Positions 58,460-64,000 of a stretch of 64,000 bases of DNA are shown here, in pieces. Source of the stretch: Costus lasius (taxonomy: Eukaryota; Streptophyta; Magnoliopsida; Zingiberales; Costaceae). The notes beneath the pieces were generated by a model, which was not told where the DNA came from, did not search any database, and worked only from the letters and a program-made list of their open reading frames with translations. The translations under genes and the position numbers were made by a program. Location of the stretch: the NCBI GenBank assembly GCA_027563935.2, contig CM050454.1, positions 27,091,501 through 27,155,500 of the forward strand. Reading direction: 5' to 3'. Each line of letters starts with the position of its first letter. Position 1 is the stretch's first letter.

Positions 58460-59925
58460 ATCCCTATAGGCTGTAAATGGATCTTCAAGAAGAAGATTGA
58501 CATGGATGGTAACGTAGTTACTTATAAAGGCAGGCTTGTTGCGAAAGGTTTCAAACAAATCTACGGGATAGATTATGATGAAACTTTCTCACCTGTAGCC
58601 ATGTTTAAGTCTATTCGGATTCTTTTCGCGATAGCTGCATATTATGATTATGAGATCTGGCAAATGGATGTGAAAACAGCTTTCCTTAATGGAAATCTGG
58701 ATGAGGATGTGTACATGACACAACCTGAGGGTTTCACTGATCCATCAGATCGTCATAAGATATGCAAGTTAAAGAAGTCTATTTATGGACTTAAGCAAGC
58801 ATCAAGAAGTTGGAACATTCGTTTTGATGAATCAGTCACTGAATTTGGTTTCATCAAGAACGAGGATGACCCGTGTATATATAAGAGGTTTAGTGGGAGC
58901 GTGATTACTTTCCTAGTCCTCTACGTCGATGATATCTTGATCATTGGAAATGACATTCCTGAAATGCATGCAGTTAAGGCATGGTTAAGGAAATGTTTCC
59001 AGATGAAAGATTTAGGAGAAGCAGCCTATATATTAGGTGTGAAGATCTACAGGGATAGATCTAAGAGGCTTCTCGGGCTGTGCCAGAGTACTTACATCGA
59101 TAAAGTCCTGGAGAGATTTCATTTAGAGAATTCTAAACGAGGATATCTTCCAGTCAGACATGGTCTGAATCTTTCGAAGAGTCAGTGTCCACAAACACAG
59201 ACTGAGAAAGATGAAATGGACAATACGCCTTATGCTTCGGCTATTGGATCCATTATGTATGCGATGTTGTGTACTCGCCCAGACGTCGCTTACGGGTTAA
59301 GCGTGACCAGTTGGTTCCAAAGTAATCCAGGTCAGGCACACTGGATTGCAGTCAAGAATATCTTAAAATATCTTCGGAGGACCAAAGATATGTTCTTGAT
59401 ATATGGTGGTCAGGAAGAACTCAGTATTGAAGGATATACTGATGCTTCGTTCCAGTCTGACCAGGATGATTTCCGATCGCAATCAGGCTATGTTTTTAGC
59501 TTGAATGGAGGAGCAGTGGTGTGGAAGAGTTTCAAACAGTCAACTGTTGCTGATTCCACAACAGAAGCCGAGTATGTTGCAGCCTCGGAAGCATCCAAGG
59601 AGGCAGTGTGGATTCGTAAGTTCGTGAGAGAACTTGGTGTTGTTCCTTCGAGTGCAGATCCTTTGGTTATCTTCTGTGATAACACTGGAGCAATCGCACA
59701 AGCAAAGGAACCACGGTCGCACCAGAAGTCCAAGCACATACAGAGACGGTTTCACTTGATCAGGGAGATCATAGATCGTGGCGAGATCAAAATCTGCAAG
59801 GTTCATACAGATGACAATCTGGCAGACCCGCTTACCAAGCCTCTGGCGCAGCAGAAGCATGAGAAGCACTGTAATAACATGGGTTTGAGATTTCTCAACC
59901 ATTAGATTAAGTGCAAGTGGGAGAT

Positions 59926-61609
59926 TGTTGGGGTATGCCCTTAAGGCTAATGTTTGAGGCCTTGGGATTGTAACAGTATCATGTAATAAACTCTTATGTT
60001 TATATAGGCATGGTTGTTATTCAGGTTGTTACCTTGTCTGCTGTAATAAGTGTACTTCTGAATAATGTCTCAAAGCTGTTCAGCTAGGCTGACAGGCAAT
60101 AAAGTCCTTAGTCGATATATCTTGGTGAACATGAGACAACCTTGATATGGTTAAGACTAATATGTGTTCTAATCTTATAGGATGCTTCGAGCATGAAATA
60201 AGATGTAGACTCATGGGTACATTGGATGTACTGGACAGACCCTACTAGGATATTCAATTGTTTGTCACAATGTGAATAATCCTTGAATGTAACAAGTGGC
60301 ACATTTCCTCTGACTTGAGATCACTTGTATTTCCTAAATGATGATTGTCATTGTTTTGAGGTAGTTCAATATCATTTGAAACATAATGATTATAGACTAT
60401 CTTGGATGATGAGCTTGAGTCAGGTTAGGGCACTAGTGATAGACATAGGATTGCCGTCTCCTTGTTTAAGGAGTGTGATGTTCTAAAGGGGCCCCCTGGA
60501 TGAGATGATTGAGAAAGTGTATGGCCATACCCAGGTGACTATGTTCATCTGATCTAATCATGCTCATCATATTGGAGTTACAAGCTTGACACGCTTGTCC
60601 AATAAGAACATCCAGTGGCAAAGGAAATATGTATGCTTTGTGAGTTGATTCACACTTGTGTTGTTTTTGGGTGTAGTCTTGGAAGACTCTTTCCTTTATA
60701 TTGGGAGACAGTGATGTGTTGCTAGATACCCCTCACTGATCGTGATGACGTGAGTTATCGTTACCGACATTTAAAGGAAACCCTTAGGGTCGCACAATTT
60801 GATGATATGGCTTACTTAAGTCAGATCGTGTGGACTGAATTGTTTGAGTTCAGTTTAAAGGGATTTAATCTCTGATTGTGAGTGAGATCTGGTCTGATCA
60901 TGTTTGATTGATTAGGGCTTCAGATCGGTAAGCTTCGATCGAGAGATTGGATGCTAGATTGGTCAGATCAGGAGCATCAAGAGATTGACGGTCAGATCAA
61001 GAACCTAAGTGTTTATTATGGTCTGGACTGAATGCTTGGCTTATTTGGTTATTGAACCGAACCAAAGTGAACCGGCTCATGAATGAGCGCATGGTTCAAG
61101 GGTGAAGAGAAGTTTGCGCTTGGGGTAAACCCATGGTCGCATGAGTGCATGAACGTGGGAGTGTTTCTATTTTTAGAAACCATGACTCCTAAACGTGACA
61201 TCGCCTCACGTTACTCCTCTCTCACGCCTATTGTCGCTCCTTCCTCTCGTCGCTTGCTCATTCGAGAGTGCATGTGGTGTTGACGAAAGGAGAAGGAAGT
61301 TTTTCGCCAAGCCAAGAAGATCTCATCCCTTCCATACGAGAAGGATACTTGGACGATCCTTGCTAGCACAAGGGACGACAAGAAGAAGCTATACCTCATC
61401 TTGTGTGCGACAATTTGGAGGAGACCTCTCTTGTTCTCTAGCTTCCAAGACGCCATCTAGAAATGGCTATGGTATGGTTCTATCACTACTATACAATCGG
61501 TTTTTGTTAATCATAATACCATGCAAGATCTAGAAACCCCCTTTCCGTTGCTTTCATTCTTCATATGCGCCTATGATTTAGGGTTTCGCCCCCTTGTGGG
61601 AACCTTTCA
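59926..61609 (+). repeat. 3' LTR of element B2
   Basis: 1684 bp, preceded by polypurine tract CAAGTGGGAGAT and followed by TSD GTCCT. Confidence 0.95.
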
Positions 61610-61614
61610 GTCCT

Positions 61615-63213
61615 TACTGTAAACCCTTAGACGGGTTACTAGGGTTGAAGTCATCCCCTAGGTTAGATCCAGACAGTCTGATCAGACCATCTGACAGCCT
61701 TGATGGGTTGACCAGATAGCACCTGTGCGCAAGCACCTGGTGGCTATAGGTCGACTGCAGATAGGCGTGTAGCGATGTCTGATTGAGACAACCTATGAAC
61801 GCACATGAGTTAGGCCCAGGGTCACACCCGTTTGCCAGACCTCATTGTGGTTGTTCAGCCCTGGCGCATGCATGGTTGACCTTTTGGTCGACTCAAGTCA
61901 GTTAGGACTTGGTGCATGCAAGGGCAGTGGATCTGACTAGGTTGGATGAGTGGATCCCTAGTAATGGACCGTTGTAAGGTTATAGGGCACATAAGGAAAA
62001 ATAAAATTGATCTCAATGGGATTTTTCAAAAATTTTATTTTTCATGATTGGATCAAATGATGTATGATGCCATATGCATGTTTATTTATTCTTATGTGGG
62101 CTGCCCATGTTAAATGTGTGCTGTGCTGGGGCCTGCGTGCCTGGTTAAAAGTTGTAAATTAATTTTATTGTGATCTGCGCATCACATTGCATTTAATTTA
62201 TAAAATGTAATTGACCTGCGAGTCAATCTTGTCTAGATAGATTAATTTGTAAATTAATCAGACAAGAGCACAGAGCACACTTGGCAGAGGCGCATGCAGC
62301 AGTGGCCAGACCAGGTGGGAGGTCCAGGGTTCGACTCTGGGACCAGGCGCATTTACCTGGTGGGCGCACCTGAGCTGCAGATGGCGCTTGGGCCCTGGTT
62401 TGGGCCAGATGAGCAGCAAAAGCCCCATGAAGAAAAGCAAGTGAAGACTTAAGTTCTTAAGGTCTTACTAGGGCTATGGGCTTTTACCACATAAGATTCA
62501 TGCTTTCTTTTATTGTTTAATAAGTAGAACAGCATGATTTATTTATCTTCTGCTATCACCATAGGAATTGCATGATAGTGAAGAAGATAAAAGACCGTTA
62601 AAATCCAACGCTAAAATATCAAGCTCGTATGCCTTCTGACGCGAAACCTCACTGTTCTGATTATCGTTGGAGCCGTGTTGTACCCACTCAGTGGGCACGT
62701 CCATCTATCTTCAGACGGTGCGGGATTACACCTGCGTGTTACAGAGAAGGGATTTATCGCTTCTCGTTGCTCAGCATAGCACGTGGTGGTCCAGGGAGTA
62801 GGTCGGGTCAGCTTGACCATGTAGGCTACATATGTGGCGCATATGGTAGCGCATGGAGGCAGCCATCTGTGGGGTCAGAGATTGTGTTGTACCAACTCAG
62901 TTGGCACAGTCTGCTGGATTGCCCAGATGAAGGAGAATCGCACATGTAGGCGATTGGCAGGGACTGCCTACCAGAGATTAGTGCTTGTACTCTCTGTGCA
63001 TCTTATCTCGCCTGAGCGGGACGCGGAGACCAAGTATGAAATCTGGATCCCATCTCACTAAAAGAGTACTACTCTTTCGGGCTGTTTTGCTGGATTTTTC
63101 AGCCAGATAAAATAGTGAGAAAAACAATCTTTCTTAAGTCCTGATTGATTCTTAACATTGATACTGACCTTGCTATTCTTGCATTGTTGTAGATACCTGC
63201 AGCAACGTACACC
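61615..63213 (+). other. Untranslated leader of B1 (continued)
   Basis: Colinear with the B2 leader, including the tRNA-like segment (about 62280-62350) and the three hairpins (first CCCAC-TCA-GTGGG near 62682). It ends in the same TTGTTGTAG acceptor-like site before gag. Confidence 0.75.
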
Positions 63214-64000
63214 ATGAGCTTCAATGTGCGATCCCTACTGGAAAGAGAGAAGTTTGCTGGGCTGAACTTCTCAGACTGGTTCGGACACCTTAAGATAGTT
63301 CTTAAGGCTGAGAGGAAACTGTATGTCCTTGAGACGGCGATACCGCCTCAGCCCGCTCCGAACGCCGCAAGGGCGGTTCGGGAAGCCTATGAAAAGCACG
63401 TCAATGATAGCATTGATGTCGCTTGCCTGATGCTAGCGTCTATGACGCCACCGCTGCAGCGTCAGCATGAGGATATGTCTGCCATAGACATGATAGCAAA
63501 CCTCAAGATGCTGTATGCTGCACAGGCGAGGACAGAACGCTATAATTTGACAAAGCTGTTCTTTCAGAGCAAACTGGCTGAAGGGAGCCCAGTGGGAGCT
63601 CACGTGCTCAAGATGATTGGGCACAAGGAGGCTCTGGAGAAACTGGGGCATACCATCAACCAGGAGCTTGCTGTGGATATTATTCTGCAGTCTCTCCCGC
63701 CCTCTTTCGATGCGTTCATCATTAACTTTAATATGAACAAAATCGATTGTACTCCGGCAGAGCTGCTGAATATGCTCTTGACTACTGAGGAAACTCTGAA
63801 GGGCAAGCCTTCAACCTCTGTCTTAATGGTTCCTTCTAGGAACAAGAAGAAGGGGAAGAAGGGCAAGGCCCCTGTCAAGAATTACAGCAAGGCTCTGAAA
63901 CAGAAGGTAAAGCGGTCGAAGGACAACAGGTGTTTCCACTGTGGCCAGCTGGGTCACTGGAAAAAGGACTGTAAAGCGCTCCAAGGAGATAAGAGGGGAA
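63214..64000 (+). CDS. Copia gag of B1, partial at window edge
   Basis: An open frame of 262 codons from ATG 63214 to the end of the window, MSFNVRSLLEREKFAGLNF..., the same start as in B2 and B3. It runs through the gag body and basic linker to the zinc knuckle (CFHCGQLGHWKKDC, near 63925-63970). No stop is seen. The first part follows B2-type variants; from about 63628 the sequence is identical to B3. It encodes the capsid/nucleocapsid part of gag-pol; the rest lies outside. Confidence 0.9.
   Translation, partial: MSFNVRSLLEREKFAGLNFSDWFGHLKIVLKAERKLYVLETAIPPQPAPNAARAVREAYEKHVNDSIDVACLMLASMTPPLQRQHEDMSAIDMIANLKMLYAAQARTERYNLTKLFFQSKLAEGSPVGAHVLKMIGHKEALEKLGHTINQELAVDIILQSLPPSFDAFIINFNMNKIDCTPAELLNMLLTTEETLKGKPSTSVLMVPSRNKKKGKKGKAPVKNYSKALKQKVKRSKDNRCFHCGQLGHWKKDCKALQGDKRG

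Larger units (their letters stand above)
52396..59905 (+). pseudogene. Copia gag-pol of B2, disrupted
   Basis: Colinear with the intact B3 polyprotein. The gag frame 52396-52983 ends at a TAG (52981-52983) where B3 has AAG. The frame resumes with the zinc knuckle (CFHCGQLGHWKKDC) and the same D-T-A protease triad. A one-base deletion in an A-run near 53446-53451 shifts the frame. Integrase follows to 54835 with D,D,E residues present. Insertion C splits the start of reverse transcriptase at GVIP/IGCKWIFKK. From 58460 RT (YVDD) and RNase H (EAEY) are open to 59905. Apart from these three lesions the sequence is well preserved, so inactivation was recent. Confidence 0.93.
48883..61609 (+). mobile_element. 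Copia element B2 inserted in B1
   Basis: LTRs of 1684 bp each (48883-50566 and 59926-61609) with about eight substitutions by eye, PBS at 50569-50580, leader, gag-pol, polypurine tract and perfect TSD. The coding region is dead (a stop, a frameshift and the insertion of C). It was inserted recently into another member of its own family. Confidence 0.94.
48637..64000 (+). mobile_element. Internal region of copia element B1, split by B2, open at right edge
   Basis: Only 246 bp of B1 internal sequence (48637-48882) precede the B2 insertion. B1 resumes at 61615 with its leader, matching the B2 leader closely, and reaches gag at 63214. The 3' LTR is beyond the window. Confidence 0.9.

Overview
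This window is plant nuclear DNA made almost entirely of LTR retrotransposons nested inside one another. I found no host gene, rRNA, complete tRNA gene, CRISPR array or prokaryote-style operon. The evidence for a flowering plant is the set of Ty1/copia and chromovirus-type Ty3/gypsy polyproteins, primer-binding sites complementary to plant initiator-Met tRNA (TGGTATCAGAGC), a TRIM element, and long LTRs of 1.7-3.3 kb. The species cannot be told from the sequence. Such a dense nest suggests gene-poor, probably heterochromatic DNA.

Stratigraphy, from matched 5-bp target-site duplications (TSDs). The oldest layers are a decayed gypsy element (called G here, + strand, 1-1137, flank resuming at 43492) and a decayed gypsy gag-protease fragment (H, - strand, about 45893-46960). 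A copia-derived element F (1138-43486, TSD GGGCC) sits in G. Its 3' LTR was split by a compound gypsy array A (8341-41523, TSD TATGG, - strand). The two halves of that LTR add up to exactly the 2208 bp of the 5' LTR. Array A holds four recognisable family LTRs (a1-a4), a related LTR E, and three internal regions: int1, a gag deletion derivative; int2, nearly full length with in-frame stops; int3, an uninterrupted pol without gag. A 2.2-kb solo LTR D (TSD CTACT) sits in a1. A full-length intact copia element B3 (29110-38255, TSD GTCAC) sits in E.

On the right, copia element B1 (from 46961, running off the window) is inserted in H. A second copy, B2 (48883-61609, TSD GTCCT), is inserted in B1 just after its primer-binding site. 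B2 is split by C (54836-58459, TSD ATCCC), which is a TRIM fused to a gypsy LTR.

The autonomous players are the B copia family (B3 has one open 1294-codon gag-pol frame and LTRs about 99.5% identical) and the chromodomain gypsy family of array A, here broken. Dependent elements are F (dead coding region, similar LTRs, intact RNA signals), int1 (gag fragment only) and the TRIM (no coding). The most interesting signals are RNA-structural and recombinational: three hairpins in the copia leader whose stems change sequence but keep pairing between F and B; a conserved LTR motif followed by a four-base-loop hairpin with different stems; two independent TRIM-gypsy chimeras; and a mosaic gag in B1.
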